Assembly (NCBI GenBank): GCA_037721555.1
Contig: JBBJOI010000010.1
Span: 36,523 to 100,522, forward strand
Reading direction: 5' to 3'
From: Gaiellasilicea sp037721555
Lineage (GTDB): Bacteria > Actinomycetota > Thermoleophilia > Gaiellales > Gaiellaceae
Length of the DNA stretch: 64,000 nucleotides
Shown here: positions 34,775-42,480 of the stretch, one piece after another
Position numbering within the stretch: the stretch's first letter is position 1
Layout: the number at the start of each line of letters is the position of its first letter
Notes under the pieces: model-generated
Seen by the model: only the letters and a program-made list of their open reading frames with translations
Told to the model about the DNA's origin: nothing
Database searches by the model: none
Made by a program: the position numbers and the translations under genes

Positions 34775-34987
34775 CTACTTGGCCCGGCGGACGCGCGGCG
34801 CTTGGCCGAGCGCGGCGTAGGCGAGCGCGTTCAGGCTCTCGTTCAGATTGCGCAGTTCTCGCGCGATGAGCGCGAAGCCCTCCGCGTTCTCGGCATTCCG
34901 GTTCAGCCGCGCCAGCTCGTTCGCGATCCGGTCGAGGCGCACGAGCACCGCCTCGAACTGGCGGTCGGGCATCTCCTTTGCTTCCAT
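34775..34987 (-). CDS. 70-aa helical/coiled-coil protein of unknown function
   Basis: MEAKEMPDRQFEAVLVRLDR opens a highly helical protein rich in Leu, Asn and Arg (IANELARLNRNAENAEGFALIARELRNLNESLNALAYAALG), with a basic C-terminal tail. The heptad-like pattern suggests a short coiled coil. It is divergent from the ABC permease gene, 20 bp away. No family is recognised. The start at ATG 34987 is preferred over one 84 nt upstream that would overlap the neighbour. Confidence 0.55.
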   Translation of the reverse strand: MEAKEMPDRQFEAVLVRLDRIANELARLNRNAENAEGFALIARELRNLNESLNALAYAALGQAPRVRRAK

Positions 34988-35007
34988 GGGCGCGAGAATA
35001 GCTGGCT

Positions 35008-35805
35008 GTGCGCCTTCACTTCGAGCTAGCGCGTCGGGGCTATCGCCGGTATGCCGCCTACCCCGGGGCAACCTACGCCGGACTTTTCACGAACGTCTTC
35101 TTCGGCTTCCTGATTGCGTACATCCTGCTTGCCGTCTACGACGAACGAGACGTGATCGGCGGGTACGACGTGCGCGACGCGATCGCGTACGTGTGGATCT
35201 CCCAGGGCCTCCTGTCCGTCGCGGCGATCTTCGGCCCTTCATGGTACGAGCTGGCACGCCGGGTGCAGACAGGTGACGTCGCAACCGATCTGCAGCGACC
35301 GCTCGATGTGCAGCGTGCGGAACTCGCTCAGGATGTCGGTCGCGCCTGCTACCAGCTCCTCTGGCGGGCAGCACCGCAGTTCCTGCTTGGTGCGCTTGTC
35401 TTCGAGATCACGATCCCGGATGAACTAGCGCGCTGGCTCCTCTTTACGATCAGCGTTGCCCTCGCGGTCGCAGTGAGCTTCGGCGTCCGCCTGCTCGTCA
35501 ACCTTTCGGCGTTCTGGTTGCTCGACTACCGCGGGCCGCTGCTGCTCGCGCTGGCGGTGAGTCAGCTGCTTTCCGGCGCGACCATCCCACTCGCGTTCTT
35601 CCCGGGAGCTCTCGACACGATCGCCCGCCTGACACCGTTTGCCTCGATGCTCCAGGCGCCGGTGGACGTCTACGTCGGGCAGCCGCTCGGCGGCAGCACG
35701 CTCGCCGTCCTGGCGCTCCAGGGGGGATGGGCCGTCGCGCTCTACGCGGCCGGAGGCCTCGTGCTCTCGGCCGGCACCCGAAAGCTGGTGCTGCAGGGTG
35801 GCTGA
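35008..35805 (+). CDS. ABC-2 type transporter permease (first)
   Basis: 265 aa with six hydrophobic helices. It resembles the ABC-2 family permeases of the COG4587/COG3694/COG4586 three-gene export systems (ATYAGLFTNVFFGFLIAYILLAVYDE; LARRVQTGDVATDLQRPLDVQ; VSQLLSGATIPLAFFPGALDTIARLTPFASMLQAPVDVYVG). The substrate of such systems is mostly unknown. It overlaps the second permease by 8 nt. GTG start. Confidence 0.85.
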   Translation: MRLHFELARRGYRRYAAYPGATYAGLFTNVFFGFLIAYILLAVYDERDVIGGYDVRDAIAYVWISQGLLSVAAIFGPSWYELARRVQTGDVATDLQRPLDVQRAELAQDVGRACYQLLWRAAPQFLLGALVFEITIPDELARWLLFTISVALAVAVSFGVRLLVNLSAFWLLDYRGPLLLALAVSQLLSGATIPLAFFPGALDTIARLTPFASMLQAPVDVYVGQPLGGSTLAVLALQGGWAVALYAAGGLVLSAGTRKLVLQGG

Positions 35806-36601
35806 TCTCGCTCGCATCTACGTCCATCTGGTCGGCGCACGCATCCGCTCCCAGCTCGAGTACCGGCTCTCGGCCGCCTTCCAGCTTGCCGGAACCGCCC
35901 TGCTGACCGCGCTGGACTTCGCCGCGATCGCGGCGATCTTCGCCAACGTTGACCAGCTGGGCGACTGGAGTATCAGAGAAGTAGCGCTCCTGTACGCCCT
36001 CGCCACGATCTCGTTCGCCCTCACCGACCTCGTCGTCGGTCACCTCGATCTGCTGCCGCAGATGATCCGGGAGGGCACGCTGGACGGGATCCTCGTGCGG
36101 CCGCTGCCCTCGCTCTTCCAGCTCGTCGCTGCCGACTTCGCCATCCGTCGGGTGGGGAAGGCGCTGCAGGGCGTCGGCGTCTTGATCTTCGCCCTCGTCA
36201 CGGTGGACATCGACTGGAGCGTCGGCCGCGTGCTCGCGATTCCGCTCGCAATCGCTGCGGGCGCAGTGATCTACGCCGCGGTGTGGGTCTCGCTGGCGAC
36301 GATCGCGTTCTGGATCGTGGACGCGATCGAGGTCGTAAATGCCTTTACCTATGGGGGCAGCTTCCTCTCGCAGTATCCGATCGGGATCTTCGCGAGGTGG
36401 CTGCGCGGGCTGGTCGTGTTCGTCGTGCCGATCGCCTTCGTGGCGTACTTCCCCGCGCTGTACTTGCTCGATAAGGATGACGCGCTCGGGCTACCACGGG
36501 CCTTCAGCTTCGTCTCCCCCCTGGTGGCCTGCCTGGCGGCGATCGCTGCCACAGCGATCTGGCGAAACGCCGTCCGCCACTACCGGAGCGCCGGCGGATG
36601 A
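35798..36601 (+). CDS. ABC-2 type transporter permease (second)
   Basis: 267 aa, GTG start. Six membrane helices and the family features VGHLDLLPQMIREGTLDGILVRPLPSLFQLVAADFAIRRVGK and SQYPIGIFARWLRGLVVFVVPIAFVAYFPALYLL. Together with the preceding permease it would form the heterodimeric channel. Its stop overlaps the ATPase start by 4 nt, so the three proteins are translationally coupled. Confidence 0.87.
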   Translation: MADLARIYVHLVGARIRSQLEYRLSAAFQLAGTALLTALDFAAIAAIFANVDQLGDWSIREVALLYALATISFALTDLVVGHLDLLPQMIREGTLDGILVRPLPSLFQLVAADFAIRRVGKALQGVGVLIFALVTVDIDWSVGRVLAIPLAIAAGAVIYAAVWVSLATIAFWIVDAIEVVNAFTYGGSFLSQYPIGIFARWLRGLVVFVVPIAFVAYFPALYLLDKDDALGLPRAFSFVSPLVACLAAIAATAIWRNAVRHYRSAGG

Positions 36602-37563
36602 TCGAGGTACACGATGTCGAGAAGCGGTTCATCGTGCGCGCGAAGACCGGCCGGCTGCGGCGCGAGCGGCGAGAGGTCATGGCCGTCGACGGAATCTCCT
36701 TCGAGATCGAGTCCGGCGCGATGGTCGGGTACGTCGGCCCGAACGGCGCGGGGAAGTCGACGACGGTGAAGATGCTGACCGGGATCCTCGTCCCGAGCGC
36801 AGGTCGGCTTCGGGTCGCCGGACTCGACCCGTCGCGACAGCGGATCGAGCTCGCTCGCCGGATCGGCGTCGTCTTCGGTCAGCGCTCGCAGCTCTGGTGG
36901 GATCTGCCACTCGCGGACTCGTTCGACCTCTTGCGACACATCTACCGCGTGCCGGCGCAACGGCATCGGGAGAACCTCGAGCGCTTCTCCGCCACGCTCG
37001 GACTCGGCGCCTTCATGACCACGCCCGTGCGCCAGCTCTCCCTCGGGCAGCGGATGCGGGGCGAGTTGACCGCGGCGCTCCTGCACGATCCGGACATCGT
37101 CTTCCTCGACGAGCCGACGATCGGGCTCGACGTCGTTGCGAAATCGGCGGTGCGGGAATTCCTGACCGACGTGAACCGGAACCGCGGCGTCACGGTGCTC
37201 TTGACGACGCACGACCTCGCCGACATCGAACGGCTCTGCTCGCGCCTGCTGATCGTCGACCACGGCCATCTCATCTGGGACGGCGGGCTCGACGAGCTGA
37301 AGCGGCGCTACGGACAGGAACGGACGCTCGTGGTCGACCTCGAGGAAACCGTGCCACCGCTCGAGCTCCCCGGCGTCCGGGTGACCAGGGTGGAAGGCCC
37401 TCGGCAGTGGCTCGCCTTCCGGCGCGACGAGACCAGCGCTGCCGAGCTCACCGCAGCCGTCGCGGCCCGTGCGCCCCTCCTCGATCTCGCGATCGAGGAG
37501 ACCCAGATCGAGGAGATCGTCAGGCGGATCTACGCAGCCGGAGGAGCTCCTCTCGCGACGTGA
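36598..37563 (+). CDS. ABC-2 exporter ATP-binding subunit
   Basis: 321 aa. Walker A YVGPNGAGKSTTVKML, Q-loop VFGQRSQLWWDLP, signature LSLGQRMRGELTAALLHDP, Walker B IVFLDEPTIGLD and H-loop LLTTHDLADIERL are complete. An N-terminal extension (VEKRFIVRAKTGRLRRERREVMAVDG) precedes the core, as in COG4586 proteins. The last 44 nt overlap the convergent HAD gene. The cargo is unknown. Confidence 0.93.
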   Translation: MIEVHDVEKRFIVRAKTGRLRRERREVMAVDGISFEIESGAMVGYVGPNGAGKSTTVKMLTGILVPSAGRLRVAGLDPSRQRIELARRIGVVFGQRSQLWWDLPLADSFDLLRHIYRVPAQRHRENLERFSATLGLGAFMTTPVRQLSLGQRMRGELTAALLHDPDIVFLDEPTIGLDVVAKSAVREFLTDVNRNRGVTVLLTTHDLADIERLCSRLLIVDHGHLIWDGGLDELKRRYGQERTLVVDLEETVPPLELPGVRVTRVEGPRQWLAFRRDETSAAELTAAVAARAPLLDLAIEETQIEEIVRRIYAAGGAPLAT

Positions 37564-37939
37564 CGACGATCTCCGCCGGCGGTGCCGTGGCTTCGACTCG
37601 CTCGATCCGGCGATCGGCTCCGAGTTGGCGGAGGGCCACGCGCGCGAGCTCGACGGGCGCGTCGGTGAAGACGACGATGCGGGTCCCGTCCGCGTGCAGG
37701 GCACGCAGCGTCGCGCTCACCTCTGCGGCCGGACGCAGGTAGACGGGCGCACGATCCTCCGCGAACCGCTCGAGCAGCGTGCGCCAGTTGCCGGCGCCGC
37801 GGGCGTCGAGCTCGGAAGCAGCCGCGGTGCGGTCGTCCGGCAACCCCGCCACGTCGAGCACCCGGGCGGCGTCCAAGAGCCAGTCGCGCCAGAGGGGCCG
37901 CGTGTCTCCCAGGACGTCGAGATCGATCGCGACCGTCAT
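37520..37939 (-). CDS. HAD-like phosphatase-fold protein
   Basis: 139 aa. The opening VAIDLDVLGDTRPLWRDWL resembles HAD motif I (DxD), and IVVFTDAPVELARVALRQLG resembles motif II. A C-terminal Arg-rich segment follows. Motif I is shorter than the usual DxDGT, and the later lysine and acidic motifs are not obvious, so activity is uncertain. The start overlaps the stop of the VanZ-like gene by 4 nt; the end overlaps the ABC ATPase gene on the other strand. Confidence 0.65.
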   Translation of the reverse strand: MTVAIDLDVLGDTRPLWRDWLLDAARVLDVAGLPDDRTAAASELDARGAGNWRTLLERFAEDRAPVYLRPAAEVSATLRALHADGTRIVVFTDAPVELARVALRQLGADRRIERVEATAPPAEIVVTSREELLRLRRSA

Positions 37940-38289
37940 GTGGGTCGGTGGCGCGCGAGCCGCCGCCACGCGAGGATGCCGAGGCCGACGCCGACCGAGT
38001 CGATCAGCACGTCGAGCGGCGCGCCGCGACGGCCGGGGACGAAGTGCTGGTGCACCTCGTCGGAGACCGCGTAGGCGACGCCGAGCAGGAAAGCCGGAAG
38101 CTCCCGCCGCACCGCGCGCAGCAGCAGCGCGGCTAGCACCGCGAACTCGGTTGCGTGCGCGAGCTTCCGGAGCGCGAGGTCCCAACCGCCGAGGCCGGTG
38201 CCGAGATCGGACACCGACGAAAGCGCAAAGATGACGCCGGCCCAGACAAGGACCGGAGCCCAGAGTCGGAGCACCGAAGGCACGCGCAC
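37936..38289 (-). CDS. VanZ-like membrane protein
   Basis: 117 aa, about four membrane helices. LWAPVLVWAGVIFALSSVSDL, WDLALRKLAHATEFAVLAALLLRAV and LAFLLGVAYAVSDEVHQHFVPGRRGAPLDVLIDSVGVGLG-type segments match the VanZ family (conserved D-E-xxQxFxPGR). In VanZ itself this gives low-level teicoplanin resistance; most homologues are uncharacterised. GTG starts at 38289 and 38283 are both possible. The gene runs away from the cobalamin riboswitch, with only ~25 bp between its start and the riboswitch stem. Confidence 0.85.
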   Translation of the reverse strand: MRVPSVLRLWAPVLVWAGVIFALSSVSDLGTGLGGWDLALRKLAHATEFAVLAALLLRAVRRELPAFLLGVAYAVSDEVHQHFVPGRRGAPLDVLIDSVGVGLGILAWRRLARHRPT

Positions 38290-38313
38290 GATGATAGGCT
38301 CCGCCCCGATCAC

Positions 38314-38456
38314 GGAGCCCGGTGAGGGAACCCGGTGAGAGTCCGGGACGGTCCCGCCGCTGTGAGGGGTAGCGCTCCCCGTGGAAACGCCACTGGCCGA
38401 AAGGCCGGGAAGGCCACGGAGAAGGGAGCCCCGAGTCAGAAGACCTGCCCGGCTCC
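38314..38456 (+). promoter_or_regulatory. Cobalamin riboswitch
   Basis: The conserved core is present in order: GGTGAGGGAACCCGGTGAGA (from 38321), GTCCGGGACGGTCCCGCCGC, a GCCACTG element, GCCGGGAAGGC and the B12 box GAGTCAGAAGACCTGCC (38433-38449). The outer P1 stem is GGAGCC (38314-38319) with GGCTCC (38451-38456). A possible -10 element TAGGCT lies at 38295-38300. Downstream, CCTC (38469-38472) can pair with GAGG (38480-38483) inside the AAGGAGG ribosome site of the next gene, which suggests control of translation. This ties the following operon to B12 supply. Confidence 0.96.
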
Positions 38457-38487
38457 CCATACCGAACCCCTCGTGGAAGGAGGATTC

Positions 38488-39075
38488 GTGCTTCGTATGC
38501 TCACGGTCTTCTCGTTGCTGCTGGCAACGGTTTTCTCGGCGTCGGCCCTCGCGGCTGATGTCAAGGTGCGTGTCGAAGGCAGGACCCAGACGATCTACGG
38601 CTCCGCGCAGCCCTCGCTGCAAGCCGACAACGCGCTGCAGGCCCTCGACGTCGCCAGCACGGCCGGGGAGTTCCACTACGCCCTGACGACCAGCTCGTTC
38701 GGCGACTACGTCAGCCAGATCGGCAAGTACGCCGCCGCCGAGACGACCGGCTGGGTGTTCAAGGTGAACGGCGTTTCGCCGCCCGTTGGAGCGGACAAGG
38801 TCGTGCTGGAGAACGGCGACGTCGTCCTCTGGTATTACGCTACCTTCGGGGCCGCGGGCGGGCCGCCGACTCTCGAGCTCCGGCGGCTGCCGCGCGACTG
38901 CTATCTCGTCCAGTCCGTGAACGACGCCGGCAAGCGAACCGGCGCTGCCCGCGCCACGCTCCACGTGGGCGCAAAGCGCTTTCCGACGCGCAACGGGCGG
39001 GCGTGCATCGGCCGCCACTCGGGGCTCGTGCGCGCGACCGCGCCCGGTGCCGTCCGGTCGAACTCGGTGCAATGA
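38488..39075 (+). CDS. Secreted DUF4430 (transcobalamin beta-domain-like) protein
   Basis: 195 aa, GTG start 4 nt behind AAGGAGG; an ATG at 38497 is an alternative. Signal peptide MLTVFSLLLATVFSASALA, then a DUF4430 domain: VKVRVEGRTQTIYGSAQPSL, ALQALDVASTAGEFHYAL, and the hallmark GWVFKVNGVSPPVGADKVVLENGDVVLWYY. DUF4430 is the C-terminal beta domain that contacts cobalamin in animal transcobalamin and intrinsic factor. The ~60 residues after it contain a likely disulfide pair. No membrane anchor is seen, so it is probably released or periphery-bound. It is the first gene under the cobalamin riboswitch. Confidence 0.88.
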   Translation: MLRMLTVFSLLLATVFSASALAADVKVRVEGRTQTIYGSAQPSLQADNALQALDVASTAGEFHYALTTSSFGDYVSQIGKYAAAETTGWVFKVNGVSPPVGADKVVLENGDVVLWYYATFGAAGGPPTLELRRLPRDCYLVQSVNDAGKRTGAARATLHVGAKRFPTRNGRACIGRHSGLVRATAPGAVRSNSVQ

Positions 39076-39076
39076 G

Positions 39077-39748
39077 GTGCGGCGCGTCTGCGCGCTCGGC
39101 GTCGTCGTCCTCCTCCTCGCCGGCTGTGGCGGAAGCGGCGAGGGGGAGGGCAAGGCGACGCTCTGGGTCACGCAGGATCGCGGCGCGCGCGTGCTGCTCG
39201 AGGCCGAAGTACCGGCCGGGCAGACCCTGATGCGAGCGCTCGCGTCAGAGCTCGAGATCGAGACCCGCTACGGCGGCCGCTACCTGCAGGCGGTGGCCGG
39301 CCTGGAGGGCGACCTCGACCGGCAGCGCGACTGGTTCTGGTTCGTGAACGGCTACGAGGGCGACCGCAGCGCGAGCGAGTACCGCCTCCGCGACGGTGAT
39401 GTCGCCTGGTGGGACTACCGCGCCTGGGAGCGGGAAGGGGAGGCGCGCGTCGTCGTGGGATCCTTCCCGGAGCCCTTCCTCCACGGGTTCGCCGGAGAGG
39501 AGCGACGGGCGGTTGTGCGGTACGAGCCGTCGGAGGCGCGCCGAGCCGCTCGGCTCGGCGCGCTCATCAAAGCAGACTCGGTCGCCCCGCTCGGGACGAG
39601 CATTCCGGACGGCGCGAACGTGCTCGAGGTTCGGGCCGGCTCCCCCGCGCTCCACGCGGAGCTGCTGGGCGAGTCGGCCGGCGATCCGGTTCGCTTTGTC
39701 CTCAGCGGCTCGCCGGCGCCCGCTGTGCGGCGGTACACGATCCCGTGA
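39077..39748 (+). CDS. DUF4430 lipoprotein, putative B12-binding partner
   Basis: 223 aa, GTG start one base after the preceding stop. The lipoprotein signal RRVCALGVVVLLLAGC has a clear lipobox (LAGC), so it would be tethered to the outer face of the cell membrane. A DUF4430 domain follows: LLEAEVPAGQTLMRALASEL, then DWFWFVNGYEGDRSASEYRLRDGDVAWWDYR. The C-terminal ~90 residues form a second unidentified domain. A membrane-tethered copy next to a soluble one suggests hand-over of ligand to the transporter encoded next. Confidence 0.87.
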   Translation: MRRVCALGVVVLLLAGCGGSGEGEGKATLWVTQDRGARVLLEAEVPAGQTLMRALASELEIETRYGGRYLQAVAGLEGDLDRQRDWFWFVNGYEGDRSASEYRLRDGDVAWWDYRAWEREGEARVVVGSFPEPFLHGFAGEERRAVVRYEPSEARRAARLGALIKADSVAPLGTSIPDGANVLEVRAGSPALHAELLGESAGDPVRFVLSGSPAPAVRRYTIP

Positions 39749-40446
39749 GTCCCGGAGCTGCTGCCGCACTGCTGGCGTCGGCCGGGGTCGCGGCACTGCT
39801 GGCCGATCGCCTCGTGTCGGTTGCCGTGATCGCCTTCGTGCTCCTCCTCGTCTGCGTGCGCGCGCCGGCCCATCGTCGCCGCGTCTACCTCTTCGGCGCG
39901 ATCTCGACCGGCGTCGGCGTCCTCGTCGTCTCGCCCTTTCTTTGGTCGAGCCCGGAGGGCACCGTCCTCTGGAGCGGACCGACGATCCCCGTCGTCGGCC
40001 CGCTCGACGTCACGACCGATGAGCTCCACGAGGCGGCGCTGAACGCGCTCCGGCTGACCGCGCTCGCGCTCGCGTTCTCCGCCTACGCGCTCCTCCTGGA
40101 TCACGACCGGCTCGTCGCGGCGGCAGGCTTCGCGCGGCGCTCCGCCCTCGCGGTTGCGCTCGCGACGCGGCTCGTTCCCTCGCTCGAGCGGGACGCGATC
40201 GGGCTGGCGGAGTCGGTTCGAGGGCGGGGGGTGCAGCTCGAAGGCGCGCGAGGCTACGCGACTCTGCTCTCGCCGCTCGTGGCCGGCTCGCTCGAGCGGG
40301 CGACCACGCTCGCAGAGGCGATGGAGGCTCGCGGCTTCGGGCGAGCGGGTGCCACTCGCGCGCCTCGACCGCCCTGGCGGACGCGCGACCGCCTCGTCCT
40401 GGGCCTGGCCGCGCTCGGCGTGGTTGCGGGAGCGCTATGGCTCTAG
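39745..40446 (+). CDS. ECF transporter transmembrane coupling protein EcfT
   Basis: 233 aa, GTG start overlapping the previous stop (GTGA). About five helices in the first 110 residues, then a cytoplasmic coupling region with two Arg-Gly motifs, LAESVRGRG and LAEAMEARGFGRAG, which match the xRG couplers that bind the ATPases in EcfT. T-components transmit ATP-driven movement to the S-component. It overlaps the ATPase gene by 10 nt. Confidence 0.88.
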   Translation: MSPGAAAALLASAGVAALLADRLVSVAVIAFVLLLVCVRAPAHRRRVYLFGAISTGVGVLVVSPFLWSSPEGTVLWSGPTIPVVGPLDVTTDELHEAALNALRLTALALAFSAYALLLDHDRLVAAAGFARRSALAVALATRLVPSLERDAIGLAESVRGRGVQLEGARGYATLLSPLVAGSLERATTLAEAMEARGFGRAGATRAPRPPWRTRDRLVLGLAALGVVAGALWL

Positions 40447-41816
40447 GGCCGTTGGTTCAGGTCTCCGGTCTCTCCTTCTCCTATCCGGGCGGTGACCGCG
40501 CGCTCACCGACGTCTCGCTCCGGATCGAGTCGGGTGAGGTGATCGCGCTGCTGGGCTCGTCGGGGTCTGGCAAGTCGACGCTCCTCCGCGCGCTCTCGGG
40601 CCTCGTGCCGCACTTCCACGGCGGCTGCTTCTCCGGCCGCGTCGTTGTCGACGGGCGCGACACGCGCGACGTGCGGCCGGCCGAGCTGGCAGGGACGGTC
40701 GCGACGGTGTTCCAGGATCCCGAGGATCAGGTCGTGATGACGATCGCCGCGAACGAGGTCGCGTTCGGGCTCGAGAACCTCGGCACTGAAGCGGCGGAGA
40801 TCTGGCCGACGGTCTCCCGCTCGCTCGCTGCGGTCGACGCTCTGCACCTGCACGACCGCAAGCTCGTCGAGCTCTCCGGCGGCGAGCTCCAGCGGGTGTG
40901 CCTCGCCTCGGCGCTCGCCCTCGAGCCCCAGCTGCTCCTGCTCGACGAGCCGACGTCACAGCTCGATCCCGAGGCCGCCGAGCTCTTCCTCACAGCCGTT
41001 GTTCGGCTCGGGAACACGATCGTCCTCTCCGAGCAGCGAGTCGCCCGCGCGCTCGAGTTGGCGACGCGCGTCGTCTTCCTCGACGGCGGCCGGGTCGTCC
41101 TCGACGCACCGGTTGCCGAGGCACGCGGCTGGCTGGCTGCGAACCGCCCTGCCTACACAGAGGCTAGTGTCGCAGCGACACAATCTTTCTCCCGCCGCGG
41201 CGACCTGTTGCTCCGGCTACGCGGGATCTCGGTTGCGTACGGCAAAGGAGCGCGCGTGCTCGACGGCGTCGACCTCGACGTACGTCGCGGCGAGATCGTC
41301 GGGCTGACGGGTCCGAACGGCTCGGGCAAGACGACGCTCGCGAAGATCGCTGCGGGTCTACTCGATCCCGACGGGGGCACGTTGGAGCGGCGGGGACGAG
41401 CGCTGCTGCTGCTGCAGGACCCCGGCCGGTACCTCGTCCGCGAGACGGCTCTCGACGAGGTGTCCCTGGCGGTCGCCGATGATCTCTCCCGTGCCCGGGC
41501 GGCGCTTGAGCGGGTTGGGCTCGGGTGGGCCGCCTCCCGGCATCCGCGCGACCTCTCGAGCGGTGAGCGGGAGCGGCTGGCGCTCGCTTCCGTCGAGGTC
41601 GCACAGCCTGACCTCCTCGTGCTCGATGAGCCGACGCGCGGGCTCGATCCCGACCGCAAGCGCGATCTCGGCCGCCGCCTCCTCGAGTACGCCGACGCAG
41701 GCGGTGCTGTCCTCCTGGCGACGCACGATCCCGACCTGCCGGTGCACCGACGGGTTGAGCTTCCCGTCGAGCGCATCGCACCGGTCTCTTCCAAGGGGGC
41801 AGCGGTTGCCGTCTAG
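40437..41816 (+). CDS. Fused double-ATPase ECF component (EcfA-EcfA')
   Basis: 459 aa with two ABC ATPase domains in one chain. First: Walker A LLGSSGSGKSTLLRAL, signature LSGGELQRVCLASAL, Walker B LLLLDEPTSQLD. Second: Walker A LTGPNGSGKTTLAKI, signature LSSGERERLALASVE, Walker B LLVLDEPTRGLD, H-loop LLATHDPDLP. Such fusions replace the EcfA1-EcfA2 heterodimer. The linker near residue 245 contains the DNA palindrome at 41167-41181. The dedicated operon position suggests a group I ECF transporter serving one substrate. Confidence 0.95.
   Translation: MALGPLVQVSGLSFSYPGGDRALTDVSLRIESGEVIALLGSSGSGKSTLLRALSGLVPHFHGGCFSGRVVVDGRDTRDVRPAELAGTVATVFQDPEDQVVMTIAANEVAFGLENLGTEAAEIWPTVSRSLAAVDALHLHDRKLVELSGGELQRVCLASALALEPQLLLLDEPTSQLDPEAAELFLTAVVRLGNTIVLSEQRVARALELATRVVFLDGGRVVLDAPVAEARGWLAANRPAYTEASVAATQSFSRRGDLLLRLRGISVAYGKGARVLDGVDLDVRRGEIVGLTGPNGSGKTTLAKIAAGLLDPDGGTLERRGRALLLLQDPGRYLVRETALDEVSLAVADDLSRARAALERVGLGWAASRHPRDLSSGERERLALASVEVAQPDLLVLDEPTRGLDPDRKRDLGRRLLEYADAGGAVLLATHDPDLPVHRRVELPVERIAPVSSKGAAVAV
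41167..41181. repeat. Perfect 15-nt hairpin in the inter-domain linker of the ECF ATPase gene
   Basis: GTGTCGCAGCGACAC: 7-bp arms around a single A. The following bases (CACAAT) extend its likeness to the tsaD segment at 12231 (GTGTCGCAGCGTCACAAG), 16 of 18 identical. Confidence 0.6.
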
Positions 41817-42480
41817 GCTCGTTGGAGCTTGTGCCGCAGCGGCACTTGCGCTCGCGGCCTGGGCGGCGCTCGATCCTGCCCATGGCGGCATCGCCGTGCT
41901 GCTCGCTGCAGTCGCGGTTCTCGCGGCCGGTTTCGCGTGGCTCGAGGGCGGCACGATGGCGGCACGCGATCTGACCCTCGTCGCAACCCTGGGCGGTCTC
42001 GCCGCTGCCGGTCGCGTCCTCTTCGCACCCATTCCGAGCGTGCAGCCGGTGACGGTGCTGGTGGCCGCTGCGGGTGTCGCGCTCGGCCCGAAGCGCGGGT
42101 TCGTCGTCGGTGCCGTCGCCGCTCTCGCCTCGAACTTCTTCCTCGGACAAGGTCCGCACACGCCCTGGCAGATGCTGGCCTGGGGCGGCTGCGGCCTGCT
42201 CGGCGGATTGCTCGCGCCGCTCCTCCGGGGCCGATCCGCGTTCGCAGCGTTCACGGTGGCGCTCGGGTTCGCGTTCGGCACCGTCATGGATCTCTGGCTC
42301 TGGTACGGGTTCTACCCGCACACCGAGGCGGCCCTGCTCGCGCGTCTCGCCGCCGGCGTCCCCTTCAACATCGCGCACGGTGCCGGGAACCTCGTGCTCG
42401 CGCTCGTGGCCGGGCCGGAACTGCGGCGGGTGCTCGAGCGTTTCGAGCGCCGCTCACGAACCGAGATCCAGTGGGCATGA
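41806..42480 (+). CDS. ECF transporter S-component, probably cobalamin-specific
   Basis: 224 aa, TTG start at 41806 with AGGGGG six bases upstream; it overlaps the ATPase stop. Six to seven helices: LVGACAAAALALAAWAAL, GIAVLLAAVAVLAAGFAWL, LTLVATLGGLAAAGRVLF, VTVLVAAAGVALGPKRGFVVGAVAALASNFFLG, WGGCGLLGGLLAPLL, VALGFAFGTVMDLWLW and the terminal helix. The PKRGFVVGAVAALASNFFLGQGPHTPWQM stretch is typical of S-components. Specificity for B12 is inferred from the riboswitch and the DUF4430 neighbours; sequence alone does not show it. Confidence 0.83.
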   Translation: MPSRLVGACAAAALALAAWAALDPAHGGIAVLLAAVAVLAAGFAWLEGGTMAARDLTLVATLGGLAAAGRVLFAPIPSVQPVTVLVAAAGVALGPKRGFVVGAVAALASNFFLGQGPHTPWQMLAWGGCGLLGGLLAPLLRGRSAFAAFTVALGFAFGTVMDLWLWYGFYPHTEAALLARLAAGVPFNIAHGAGNLVLALVAGPELRRVLERFERRSRTEIQWA

